A DNA stretch of 64,000 nt, taken from NCBI GenBank assembly GCA_018697195.1, contig CM031857.1, positions 96,257,777 to 96,321,776 on the forward strand, in the 5' to 3' direction. Source of the DNA: Certhia americana (taxonomy: Eukaryota > Chordata > Aves > Passeriformes > Certhiidae). Made by a program: the position numbers and the translations under genes. Position 1 is the first letter of the stretch; each line of letters opens with the position of its first letter. Of this stretch, positions 49,319 to 62,031 are shown piece by piece. Under the pieces are notes generated by a model. It saw only the letters and a list, made by a program, of their open reading frames with translations. It was not told the DNA's origin and did no database searches.

Positions 49319-51501
49319 TGAATTAACCTTAAAAATTAAATATTGATCCAAGTGAAAAATTGGTTTAGCTCTGTTTGTGAAGAAAGAAGCAACATTTTCT
49401 ACCAGACAAAGGACAGGTCAATGTTGGGAATCAGCACAGGCTGCTCAGCTGAACTATTCATTGAAATAATTACATCTTCAGGGGATTACATTTATCTATG
49501 AAGAACATGATAATCTCTGAATTAAATGTAAATCCCTTAGAGCAGAGTATAGGTACTTTCAGCCTATAAGAGGGCGATACATGAAATGCAAGTAGAAAGC
49601 AGTATGTCTTTACAATTTTTCCTGTTTGTACTTTTATTTATTTTACCTATGGACACTTTTTATAAAATAACATTATCCTGCAAAATTAAGTGAGCTTTAA
49701 AATTCTGTAGTTTAGTTTTTTCTGTAGTCAGGATTATCATGACAGAGGTTTGGGGTTTATTTCTTACTGAGAGGTTATCAAATCTCATGTTATTCAATAT
49801 ATCCCATTCTCTAGATACAAAGTATTTACTATTTTGTCCGAATTGCCAAGATGGAGTGCATTGATGTGTGAGAGAACTGAAAACAAAAATTTAGTCCAAT
49901 TAGGAAGGATAACAAAAAGATAAGATATGAAAAAACTTTCCCCCAAAATACTTCATAATGTTGACAAATAATAATTAAAAAAAAAAATCTCTTCTTTTAC
50001 AATTTTTATGTGCCATGTAAGACTCAGGGATAATGTGAAAGTATGAGTACTCTCTCTAAAAACAGGGACATCTTGTAAAGTATTGGCACAGATCTGACCT
50101 TCCAGAGGCTAAAAAATTGCAATGTGTCACTTTTGTGGACTGGGACTATCAACAACCAGACTTCTCTTTTTTTCAAAATTTCATTAGCTAATAAAAATAC
50201 ACAGATTGCATAGTCTACCCTCTGAAAAGTTCTACCTAACTGTAATTTTAGCATTAAAGGATTACCCTTGTTTTGTAATACATTCCGTTCCAAACATTTT
50301 TGAGCTTTTTATAGTTTTACAAAAGACAAAGCACAATGTCTTCTACAGCATACTGTGAAGATGCTGATAGGTCTGAAATCCCTAAAGACAGGTCAGTTAG
50401 AAAATCTGCCTATTATAAGACACGCACTGTTTATTGAAACATATACAGAGTTCTTTAAGATATATGTAATTTTTTGAACATTTTTTTCCATCCTACTGCT
50501 TTTCCAATTTTTATTTCCTCAGTCTTTTCATTTACATGGTTAAATTCACATACAAGACTGAATTTTCAAATTGCTTTACCATGGTTTCAGCTATGCCTCT
50601 CCCATTGACTCCTTAATGAGAGAGATCTTGAAAAAAAATTGCAAATAGTTTTATAAAAATGTAGCCTTCTGCTGCTTTCTCTCTCTGAGTGATGAGTACT
50701 GTGATTGCAGGGTGGGAGGTAAGAGACAGATAATAAGAAATTTAAACTCAAAGTATCTTGATGACACATGAAAGATGAATTGAAAATGCTTTAGTTTAGA
50801 AATTAGTTTTCATGGCTTTTAAGGTGATTGATGAGATGACTTTGAACTAGATCTACCTAGCAGGGGTCACTGTGCTGGAATAGCAGAAGGCATGCAGTGT
50901 GAGTGTGTGTATGGTGCACTCCAGGGTTACCTACCCATCTACTTAAATACTTCTGAACAGGTAAAGTTATCACATTGATAGGGTAACTGGTACTTTGCAA
51001 AGAGATTCTTTTTCGTAAGAAAAGGCACTTTTTTACAAATAAAACCTGCTGCAGCTTTTAGGCACCAGTTCCAGGAGGACAGGGTAGATAAAAAGCAGGC
51101 ACACATGGGGAAGATGAGAGGAAAGGAAAAGTGGTGAGTGCAGGGGTGGACATCAAAGTCAACCCTGAATCCACAAGAGCCTCAGGGAAGAAATACTCAT
51201 CTGAGGCTTGGTAGAACAGGGTTCAAGTCTTTGGTCTTCTGGTTCAAATAAGTTTGTACTTGGATTCCCCGAGATACTTGGTTGTACTCAAACACTTTTG
51301 CTCTTTATAAAGGAGAGCCTGGGAAGGCCAAGCCAAATCAGTGAAAGCCTCACACCCGTGCACTTCTCTGTGATGTGCAAGACCCTGCAGTGAGTTTTCT
51401 CTCAGCTAATGATTCTGAGATGACATAAGAATCAGTCTCTCTGTCTTCCATTTTTTTTCTTATTAAAGCTTTTAGAGATTCTTCTCAGTGTGGAATCGGA
51501 T

Positions 51502-51504
<3 letters not shown>

Positions 51505-51531
<27 letters not shown>
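51505..51531. repeat. T27 homopolymer
   Basis: A run of 27 T bases. If it were the tail of a minus-strand retrocopy the body would lie at higher coordinates, where nothing recognisable is found. Confidence 0.95.
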
Positions 51532-51533
<2 letters not shown>

Positions 51534-52493
51534 TCTTGATAATTTTATCAGAGTGAGAAAAAACTTGTCCACATAGTTTTATGTGCAAGTATTTCATTTT
51601 CCCCTCAGGACGTTAATGTCACAGTGAAATCAGAACTGGAGATCCAGACTCAGATATGTTTCAGGTCACTTTGAAATTGAGCTAATTATCTTGATGAATA
51701 TTTAGCTAAAGATCATTAGGTTTCTTAGAAATGATCCTATACTCTTGTTGTTTCGAACAATGGAATTTTTATTGCTTTCCTTCTAGTCAGTTCTATTTTC
51801 AAAGCCTTGCCAATTAGTTTTGGTTCTGCCTCTTAGTGCTAAAGGTTTACAGAAAGCAATAGCGAAAAGGAAGAACATGGCTGGTATTTTCAGTGTCAGA
51901 GTGCAACAGTGCCCATCTGTGCCCATCTCAAGCAGGGATACTGATACCTCCACTTCCCTGTCCCCAGCTTTGTGGCATTTCGACAGCACCAGGGCTCAAG
52001 CACAGCTGGTGATGCATACCTTAAGTCTTGTAAACACACCTAACAAGACAGCTAACTCAGACTTCTGCTTAAAAATAAGATCAATTATGTTTTAATGGCA
52101 TCCTCAGGCAGCCCATTCTACTGCTCATCTCTATTTCTGCAACTGGAATGCTTTCCTAAATGTCTAATTAGAATCTCCCTAACCACAACTTAAACTCCTT
52201 ACACTCTTTTCCAAAATGCCTGATTCCTTCCTATAAACAGCAGCTTGGCTCTCTTTCCCAAGTCCCTTCTTACATTCCCTTCTTTCTTTTCCAGATGTAT
52301 CACAGTAACATATATGATATCACTGCATTATTTTTTTCCAGACTTAGGCAGATGCCAATAAGGTAAATAGTTGTGGCAAGTCTTGTTTGCTTAGTGCTTC
52401 TCACCCAAAGCAACTTTCAGGTCTTTCCCAAGCAAGCAAGGAAAGTGAATGCCTGTATTGGGATGCCAGCCCAGAACTGGTCATGAGGTGTTG

Positions 52494-52534
52494 AAGACTG
52501 AGAAACACAGGTGAAAGACTGAGAAACACAGGTG
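52494..52534. repeat. Tandem duplication, 21-base period
   Basis: Two consecutive copies of 'aagactgagaaacacaggtg' separated by a single A. A local duplication with no further copies. Confidence 0.9.
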
Positions 52535-54729
52535 AGACACTATCCAGACTAATACAAGCCAGCAAATTACAAGGGCTTTCTTTTTCCTTTTTCCCTAAAT
52601 GTTTTGGTGTATAAACTGCCGGCAGTATATACCACTTTATAATGATGCTGTGGGTATTTCTACCATTTTGTGTCCTTGACATAAAAGTCCGGTCTGCATT
52701 TTGTGAATGTGAAACATCCTAAGGGATTCTGGTTTTGACAGAAGGGGTTTTTTCCTGCCATCTTACTCAAATTTTCATTTCTTTTCATTTTCCTGTACCA
52801 TAAGTTGGAACTGGTTCCTGTGACATCCTTCCACTTCAAATACAACTAGAGTACAATGATATTATCTTCCTATCATTTGTTGAGTATTATGCTCTCATTT
52901 GACCTAAAATGGCTATCTAAAACTTTGAGACTCAAACACAGGTGAAAAGGCCAGGGAAGGAAGATGTCAAATAATAAGATTTCCAGCATTTTGACTGCTA
53001 GAAAGATAACACAGTAATTTCTTACACATATTTTTAAAATGGTGGTTATAGCATCAGTTTTGATGGGACTTCATCTGATCAGAAAGAGAAGTTTGAAAGT
53101 ATTTGTATTCAGGAATAATCATGTTCCAGTGGGTGGGGTATTCTTGTTTGTTTCTTTTTTTGTTTCTTTTTAGAAAGGATTAGGATTATTGTATTTGAAC
53201 TCACGTCCCATCTTTAACAGAATGGACTAAGGGCAAGCCCCTAGTGGTAGCACTGGTGGGTGCCCAGCAACTACTTGTGGCTGGAAGAGCTGCTAGGAAG
53301 CAGCTTGTGGAGAGCACTGCTTCTTTTTTAATGCCTTATGGAATTTTCTAGCACACAGTCTGGCTCTTTTTGTTATCTGCCAGCAGATCTCTGAATGCAT
53401 GACCCATAGCAAAATCTACTTACAGGGTGAAAAACTTGAGTATCAGTTAGTGTTAAGCTGATTAAAAAAAGACAACTAAAAACCCAAAACAGCAGCTAGT
53501 GCTTGGGGAGAGAGTATGTTGACTTTGAGGGGTTTTTTTTCCTTTAAAAGACTCTAATCATGTTTCACTTCAGTCTGAGCATTAAATTAGAAGGTACAAG
53601 TGAAAGAATGAATATTTACAGAAAAAATAATGGAAAGATTCCTAGAATAATTCAAACACATTAGTTGTGATAATTAACCATTAAAGGAAAATACTAGTAG
53701 CACCACAAATTAATAGCATTATAAATATTCATAATTCAAAGCCTTTTAAAACAGTTTATTGTGCAGAATACTAATTTAAATCTAACCTTATTTTTAAAAT
53801 CAGAATATTCAGTCAGGCTTAAAAATTAATATGTACTATTTGTTAGAAACTGGATGTGCAGAATCAAATGGCACATATTTAGTCTTCTGGAATGAAGCTT
53901 CTGTAGCACTCCAGAGAGTATCACTGTGAAGGGTAGGCTTGTAGAATTGGCCAGAAGCAACTACTAGGCCAGATCTTTCCCCACCAAAAGCATGAGCACA
54001 ATGGTGATCTAAGACATTCATCCCAAGTGGTGTTTTTGCAAGAGGCAGGCATGGACCTGAGATGGAAAGGGATGCAGTGCCTATGTGTGTGTCATTGTCA
54101 TGAAGGCTTGGCTTTGTGTTTGAATTCAGAATTTATTGTGTCCCAGCTAAAGCCTTGCCCTGGGGCTCTGGCAGCCCATCTGACATCCTAACACACAAGC
54201 AGAAGGGAGTGGGAATGTGATAAGATAAACGTTTTGTGAGGGACATGTCTGGTTGTACTTGATGATGAGACGTGCTAAGGTCAAAGCCTAAAACGCAGGT
54301 CCTTGCACAATGCAGATGGAGCAGCATCAAGAATGGAGCACCTCTTCCTGCTTGGAACAGCACTGGATGAGCGGTGCCAGGAGAACACTTCAGCTCTAGC
54401 TTTTCCCTTTGTGCTTTTCCCATTGTCTTAATGTCACCTGAGAAAGCCTCCACATGGGGCTCACCTACCACTGTAGCTGAAGAAAACTTGCTGTCTGGAA
54501 AGGGTCATATCCTGCCATTTATCTTTTATATGTATAAGAGTGATATTGTTTATCAATTGATCATATGGAAGTATTGATTGTAGATTGTTAGGAGATCAGG
54601 AGACCTTCATGGTTGTTATACAATTGTTAGCATTGTTATACATTGTTAGCCTGCTCATAGGTATTTATTTGTTTTAATAAATCCACAAGAAAATGTTGCA
54701 GCCAGTATTTATTTTCACTCGTTGTTTCA

Positions 54730-55251
54730 TGTTTGATGTTTGTATTGCTAAATGGTTCATTCTATGTACCCCTGTTTTCCCCTGAGTTGGTCTGTCCCAA
54801 CATTGTATCCTCCCCTATCCTTGCCCTATAGGGAATTTCCCTGCCTTTTATTCCAGTACCTTCCCTGTCCATCATCCTAGCCCTGCCCCTTGTTCCAGCA
54901 CCTTCCCTGTCAGTCCTTGCCTTGCCCAATCCCAGGTGTGTACCTGGGCATTCTGGAGTGTCACCCTCAACTCGACGCCCCATTGGGGCATGTGCCCTCC
55001 CTTCTCCTCCCCCTTTACCCGGTTTGCCCATGGACCCTGGGGTGATCCCTTTACTCCTCCCCTGAGATTTCCTTATTGGTTGAATAATTGTATCCACCCC
55101 TGTGTGTAACTCTTTATAAAACCCCCATGCACAGCCCTGCTTGGGGTTGCTCCTCCTGATGTTTCTTTTGACTGCATCGCTCTCAATAAAGCCTCTTGGA
55201 ACCTCACCAAGGAGTGGCCCCTCCTTACTCCTTTACCCGGACCCTGTCACA
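54730..55251 (+). mobile_element. ERV-type 5' LTR, plus strand
   Basis: It begins with TG at 54730 and ends with 'gtcaca' at 55251 (about 522 bases). U3 is rich in CCCC and contains two copies of a 'ttccag.accttccctgtc' module. A TATA box 'tttataaaaccccc' lies near 55111 and a polyadenylation signal 'caataaagcctcttgg' near 55184, followed by about 60 bases of U5. Same family type and orientation as the LTR at 47385-47818 but longer and clearly diverged from it. It is followed by leader-like sequence, so it is a 5' LTR of a truncated element. The minus-strand frame at 54762-55097 is a chance frame in U3. Confidence 0.82.
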
Positions 55252-55390
55252 GTTGGCATCTTGGTCACCGTTGAGCACTTAGCTCTTCAGGTTCTGCCAC
55301 TGGCAACGACCTTGCCGTGGCAGTTCCCCACGCTTGGCGTGGCGCCGGAGTGACACAGAGCTAGCTGGACTCCGGTGAGACACCTCAAGA
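55252..55390 (+). mobile_element. ERV leader fragment (primer-binding site region)
   Basis: The sequence directly after the LTR begins 'gttggcatcttggtcacc', a position and TGG-containing start expected for a tRNA primer-binding site; I cannot name the tRNA. It continues GC-rich with 'ggcgtggcgccggagtgac' and 'ctccggtgagacacc', the latter a possible splice donor. At about 55390 it changes to AT-rich host-like DNA. No gag, pol or env frame follows, so the provirus is lost beyond its leader. Confidence 0.6.
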
Positions 55391-58300
55391 AAATATTACC
55401 TGAAGATCCATGTAGCTCAGGTAGAATTGTGAAGCAATTTGGCCACTCTTCTCTAAAAGTTCAGGCACATGAATCTTCACAGTTACAGGCCTGGACAGCT
55501 CTGAAAATGTAAGTGTTAGATTAAAGTATTACAGGAATTACTGATCCCCAGCCCCGTGTCCCATTGGAGCTTTATTGCTCTATGGCAGCAGAAATGTTTC
55601 ATGGAAGTTATTGTAGGGGATATGGATGCTGCAGACTGCTGCAGGCTGTTCAGAGAGATTTATTGCAGAATATTGATAGGATGTAAACAGAGGTTTCTAC
55701 TGCAGGAAAAGCCCTGCAAAGATTAGTCATGTGTATCTCCGGGAGAACCCTCTCCTGTCAGCAAGGGGGGCTGGGAGGCTCCCACCTCTCCTGCACACCT
55801 TTGTGTACCAGGCAGTTCTGTCTCAGGCCATCTGCAGTCTCCTCTCCTCCTAAGAATACAGCTGGTTCCAGCATGCTTCCTCTGGCCAAAGTACACAGAA
55901 ACTGGCAAGAATTTCTCTCCTGATGAAGTGATTTTGCCTCACAGATTTTCAGCTGGAAAAGAAGCCTCTGTGGTTATTGGAGGGGGAGTTTTGGGGAGAC
56001 AGCCTAGCCAGAAATGCTTTGCAGTAGAACAATCTTAGGCTATTGATCCTGGCTCCACTCTTGAACTTAATTTGGAGATTTGAAGACATAGAAACCCATT
56101 CTGGTACATTAATCTGATTTCCTGTACATCACAGGGTATGCAGCTTTGTTCATTAGATCATTTCTGAACTAAGTATTTTTGTTCAGCTGGAAGTATGGCA
56201 GGGAGGAGCTCCTTCTTGGCTTAACAAGACATTTTTGAAGAAATTTGGAATTGGAGTGTTGGTGCAGCATTCACCTTTTACAAAGATGTTCCTTACAAGT
56301 TCTATTTGTCTGGGTTTGAAAAAAAAAACCCCGATCTTGATCTTAAACCAGTGTCAAAGCAACTTTCTTTCTATTAAAATTTTACAGAAAAATTATGCTG
56401 ATCCCAGGTTAACTTGATAAGGATAAATTGTTTTAGTCTAACTGTTGCAGCATATCAAATATACTAACAACCCCAAATTACAAAATAAAGGATTAGCCTT
56501 TAAAAAATATACAAATTGATTTCTTGGTTTCCTCTTTTTAAACCCAGAATTTCACTAACTTCTACTGCACAAATAACACAGATAAATTGCCTCCTAATTA
56601 TTTTTCTTCTACAAAATGTCATGTTTTCATCCAGTCTAAGATGGAAGAGAGGATGTATTTGTGCTTTTTTTTTACAATTTAAAGGATAAATGCTCACAGT
56701 CAGAGCTGCTAAGTGTTCCCACTTGTAAAACAGGTACCTTCTAAGAACAATGACTCATCAATATTTCTGTGCTGGCTATGTACTTTTACAAGGTTATTTT
56801 AGAAATACTATGTAGCATATCCACAGGAAATATGTATATAGTTTAAATAAGAAATGGTTACTATAAAACTCTGATTTTAGATAACAAGTGCTAGAACTTG
56901 TCTCATCTGGGACAGGAGAGATCACTTGTAATTATCTCCTTGTGTAGAAATCAGTACATCCAAATGGCTTATATGTCACAAATATTTCTTACAATGTAGG
57001 CAACACTTCTGCACCAGGAATCTTTGCAGAGAAGAGAAAGCAGCTCTAGAAGTGACTGCAAGTCCTGAAGGAGACGAGTGTCACAGGAGCAGCTGCCAGT
57101 AAATCCTGCCTGATGCTAGTGTGTGTCATCTGCTCCCCACATCTCCAGGGATACGTCTGATCTTCACATAAGATGTGACAGAGTCATTTTCCTTTTATTT
57201 CTGCTGCAGAAGTGAAGGTGCTACTTTACGTAGAGCAAAATGCATTCTTTTTTTCATAATTCATGGAAACCTAAATCTATAAACATGTCAAAATGAAAAT
57301 TGTACCCATGTCACCACTACAAGGATATAGATCTTGGCCATTTTGGGTGAGTGAGTTATTCTTCACTGACCTTTAAAGTTTCCTTCCCCTGGAAAACACA
57401 GAGTGTGGCTCTGGGGGATCTGTTCTTCCAGCTTTAACTCTGCCAATTCTCTGCATCTCTAGGATTGGGGAAGAAGAGCCAGAGATGAAGAGTTAAGAAA
57501 GACCTGCATAGTTGATTTGGTCTTATCCTTCCTCCCTAACAGCTGTCTTCTACAAAGCTGATAAAAATGATAGCCGAGGAGAAAAGGCGGTCTCCTAGAT
57601 CTGGCATCATGCCTTACCATGCAGAATAGGCTGGGGTTTTGCATATTTTTGTTCCCAATGAGCCTTCCAGCTCTCACAGGGGGTAAAATTCATTGAAACT
57701 GGTGGGTCTAGTTATTGGTCTGGTAATAGTTCCAGCTGTCCAAGAAAGCAGTTAGATGGGGTTTATTTAGTAAGGCACAAACAGATGCTAGACCACAGAT
57801 GCCAAAGAGTGTGACATATAAATCCAGGGTATGGTGCTCCCTGGAGTATATCATTGGCATGAGATCAGCAGGAAGAAAAGCTCAGTAATTGCTAGTGGGG
57901 ACATAACAGAAACCAGTAATACAGTGAAATTTTGTGGACTAAATGCTATTTGCCAAATTGTAAGCAAGGATGCTCAAGCCAGAAACAGGAATTCCACAAG
58001 GGGACTTTGACCACCTTCTTGTGAAGCTGGTGAGGAAATGCCCCACCTAATGAAATTAAAACCTTTGCCTCTGCACTCTCAGTAGAAGCAGAAACTAATT
58101 TGAGGATAATTTTACACTTTCAAGTCCCACAGAGCTGTCACACTACAGCCTTTCCCATAATTTTACTACAGACGTATAGGTGAAGAATAATTTGCAATGC
58201 TGTCATATGGAGCATTTTTCTGATGACTGCTTGAAATATGTTTCATTCACATACCCACAGAACAAAATGCTCATAAAAAATGTCTATCAAGAAATTGAAT

Positions 58301-59763
58301 TATCTGCACATCAAGAGGTAGAAGTTCTTCTCAGAATCAAGATCATATGCAAAATAATGATGTGTTATTCTCAGAGGATACCTGCATTTGAACATGGATC
58401 TAACTTTCCAATTCCGCCACGTTTTCTTTTTCATTCTCACTTTTTATGTGATTGTTTGTTAAATTGCAAAAGGAACCATATTTCAAAAATCTGAAGTGTC
58501 CCAAAAGATTAAATTCACATACAGCATCTCAAATCCCTTGGGAAGCAGACCTCTTGCATATAATGCAGTATGCTTTAGATATATATGATGCTTTGCCAGA
58601 TTCAGACCCTCTCCAATACCCTTCCTATTTGTCAAAAGATTCCAGTAATGCCAGAAACTCATAAGACAAGGGCTTAGACTAACACTTAGCTATACCACAT
58701 GTGCACCAGAATTTAGAAAACAGTAATGTTCTTAAATCTGATTATGGTTCACAAAGAATTGACATATTTATAACAGCATAGTTCATTTAAACTAATAAAA
58801 AAAATCTGGATTTTTTTGTTTGGTTGGGTTTAGTTTTGGTTTTAGTTTAGGGGATTTTTTACTTCTTGAAAGTTTTTTAATGGTACCTCTTGGAAAAAAT
58901 AAAGGTGCCCTCATATTACTAGTGTTGTCAAGTGTAATTAATTATTATCTAGTTTTTAGTTTATTCATATTCACTGCATAATAGTTTATGTCGGCTTCTG
59001 GTTCATGCTGTGAAGTCAGCTGTGGAGGTGATTCATCTGATTCTAGAGTATCTTGGCAAGAATCTGACTTTTTGTTTTGTTTGTTTTGTGAAAAGAGGGT
59101 ATTCCCACAGATGATCTAATATTGCAGCTCAGCTCTTAGAACACTTGTAGCACTTGTCATTTGTCATGAGAAACATCTGAGGAGTATTAGCTGCCTCCTG
59201 ACTGCAGTGAATTATTTTTCATGCCATTTCCATGACCTCATTTCCATGGAGACCCTTATTTCTCATTATGAGGGTTCTCCCCCCTGTTTTCATGCTGTTA
59301 CATGAGAACGATAAAGTCCTTTCAGCCCATGTAGTATTTAATGAGGGAGTTCTGTTTCTAAGATGACTAGTCAACAATGAAAGCTCTATCTGAAAAGCCA
59401 GGAAGTGTACGGAAAAAGTGAATAATTGCCTAAAAATCTATTTTAATTAGTTTTTGCTAAGAAAATTAAGGAAACCATTTTAGACAAGCAGTTAGAAATA
59501 GAAATTTAGAAGAAAGTGAGTTACTATTCTGAATGATGCCCAAATGGAAAGTAGCTTTGTTATTTTAAGTAGAGGAACATCACCTTGGTGAGAGCTGAAG
59601 CCTGCGCTTGCATGAGGGCATCCAACTAACACAGTGTCAGGAGTGAACTGAGAGGATTCGTGTAATACAACAATGTTGTACATCTTCATGCATTGGCTAA
59701 GACCAGTGTGGTAGAAATTGATCTGAAAGAAACCCTTTATTTAATATACTTTTTAAAAAATAA

Positions 59764-59860
59764 AAATGAAAAAGCAACCAGAACCAACCAACAAACCAAC
59801 CCTCCCAAAAAAACCCCACAAAACCCCACAACCTTCCCATCAAAGAAAAAAAAATGGAAA
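59764..59860. repeat. A/C-rich low-complexity tract
   Basis: Irregular repeats of CCAA, CCAAC and A-runs alternating with CCCC, almost free of G and T on this strand. It produces several overlapping, compositionally biased open frames on both strands that should not be called genes. Confidence 0.85.
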
Positions 59861-61018
59861 CATATTCCTTTATCAAAGAGAAAGTGCCAAAAAGCACAGT
59901 GGCATGCAGGAGGTATGGGAAGATAGCCAAGTGCATATTATTGAAGAATGCCTAAATAATGGAAATAGATGCTATGACTCATAGTACATTCACTTAGTTT
60001 ACCTAAGCCTCCTTCCAGAATTGTGAAATAATTTCTAGAATACAGACTGACAATTCATAAGAAAAAGCTGTAAATAAAACATGTCTTGGAACAGTCAGCT
60101 GCTTCCTTAATGGAATTAGCCGAAAATTCTGGTGGAATGAGTGGATAACATAAAACTGGAAAAAAGATTATTTGTTAATACAGAGTATGATTGGGATATC
60201 ATCTGAGAAGTGAACTAGAATACTCAGGGTGAGAATGGCTCAATAATTAAATAGCAATATAAAAATAAAATTCAAATATCAGGATTAAATATTATGAAGA
60301 GAGAATTTGTCAGTTAAGAGCAATGGTGAGGAGAAAGAAACTGTGAGTTTCTGTTGACCAGAGATGTGTAGAAGTGTACTAGTGGCATGTGGCAATGAAT
60401 TAAATCACAGGGTATGGTGGGAAAACACTTCCAGTACAGACAGGGAATGATGAATAGCGCCACAGAGTTCATAGTGAGATGTAATCTAAGTTCTGGTTAC
60501 TATTGCCAAGGAAAGATTAATTAAGACAGAAGCAAACACAGGGAAGGACATGAACAATCTGAGCACAAGAACAAATATATGCCCATACATTTATTTAGGC
60601 TGAACACTGACATTGAGTTCAACATGCAGAGCTCACAGGAGGAACAGTGGCCAGGTAATGAGCTTAGTTTCATGTTTGGACTCTGGACCACAGTTTTCTG
60701 AAAACCCAGGAGCAGCATTTCAGAAGACCTGACATGTTCCAGGTCTTTGGGATTTGACATACTCCTCTGCTGCCTTGTTAAAGTCACTCATTATGGCAAA
60801 AAAGGGAAGTAAAATGCAACAATTCTTTCTTATGGAAAACTTATATCTCAAACTCTCAGCAAATTTTCTCTGAAACTTCCCAAAAAATATCAGCCCATTG
60901 CCATCACCAGCTATAAACATACAAATATCAGGAAAGATAGATAGGTTTAGATTAAACATTATATAGATGGACTTAGATAAACATTGTATTTTTAGACACT
61001 TAAAATATTATATATTTG

Positions 61019-61019
<1 letters not shown>

Positions 61020-61053
<34 letters not shown>

Positions 61054-61055
61054 AT
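61020..61055. repeat. (TA)n microsatellite
   Basis: A TA dinucleotide run interrupted once by an extra T. Self-complementary and able to extrude as a cruciform. Confidence 0.95.
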
Positions 61056-62000
61056 CAGCTATAAATAACAGTTTACTAGGATAGGAGCTGCCTCTACCCT
61101 AATCTTTCTAAATATATAAAAATAATCTTTACTAATTGCAAGTCTTTTTCTCTAAGGATTTTGGTACAATGAAATTTTCTCAGAAGTGAAAATAGGATCA
61201 TGTTCTAAGAATACTCGGTAATATTTACATAATAAATACTATATTCTTATTATGACAGAAATACTCAGGATCTGCACTGAAAAATTAATAAAAATTAAGA
61301 TGATATCACATTGAAATTTCTGTTCTTTCATTAATACCCAAACTTTTAAAATTGCCATTTACCATCTTTCTTATGTCTTCATCCAGCTCTATTTTACTCA
61401 TTATCTCTCTTTCAGCCCTGACATTTTGAACAATATCATACAGAGTACGTCTTTTTGTCATAAGGAATTAAATGGAAATCCATTCAACAGAGATATTGCT
61501 GCTTTTTACTTTATCTGTAGTGATACTTAGGGTATCAAATAGGAATCAATACCAGTTTCATTGCACTAGATGCTCTGTGAACAGCAAAGAAGCAGCTCCT
61601 TCCCCGAGAGCTCTTTTCATGACACGCAGGGTGAATAAATAGGCAAAGGAAGGAAAGGAGGACAGTTGACCACAAAGGCATGCACTTACATTATTATTCT
61701 GATGATTCACTGCATTATTTTGGCATGCATCATCAACTCTCTTAATCTCTTTATATATTATTAGTGTTAAAAGCTCTGTATTAGCAGTTCTTTTTGCTTC
61801 TGAAGGAACAAGGAAAGAATATGGAGATTCGGCTTCTGCCTCTGACATTTTAGTTCAGACCTGGGAAATGCACTTATTAAGGTATATTCTCACACCATAC
61901 ACTGATGATTTTGTCTGATGTATTTCAGATGAAAACAGCACCTAAAATTGTTAATTAGTATTATCAAAATAGTTGAATCACTCAGCAGACATTATTCCTA

Positions 62001-62031
62001 CAGCAGCAGAAGCAGCAGCAGCAGCAGCAGC
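62001..62031. repeat. (CAG)n trinucleotide repeat
   Basis: CAG units interrupted by one 'aag' near the left end. In the minus-strand frame at 61982-62179 it produces a cysteine run, which shows that this frame is a by-product of the repeat. Confidence 0.95.

Larger units (their letters stand above)
48759..54729. other. AT-rich unique region
   Basis: About 6 kb without a recognised gene or named repeat, apart from the homopolymer tracts at 49.27 and 51.5 kb and the small tandem duplication at 52494-52534, all listed separately. The segment 53220-53310 is less AT-rich but unidentified. The imperfect 'attgttatacaattgttagc' duplication at 54613-54651 precedes the LTR. Confidence 0.5.

Noticed and set aside
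54762..55097. Glycine/arginine-rich 111-codon minus-strand frame
   Set aside because: It is the antisense of the C-rich U3 of an LTR; its composition reflects the repeat, not a protein.
47385..55251. The two LTRs as the 5' and 3' ends of one 7.9 kb provirus
   Set aside because: The spacing would fit, but the LTRs differ greatly in length and sequence, the interval contains no gag, pol or env-like frames and instead holds a CR1 tail and AT-rich host DNA, and the leader/primer-binding region follows the right-hand LTR, not the left-hand one.
59697..59984. Three overlapping open frames near 59.8 kb
   Set aside because: They run through an A/C-rich low-complexity tract and show biased products (proline/lysine/threonine or phenylalanine/glycine/tryptophan).
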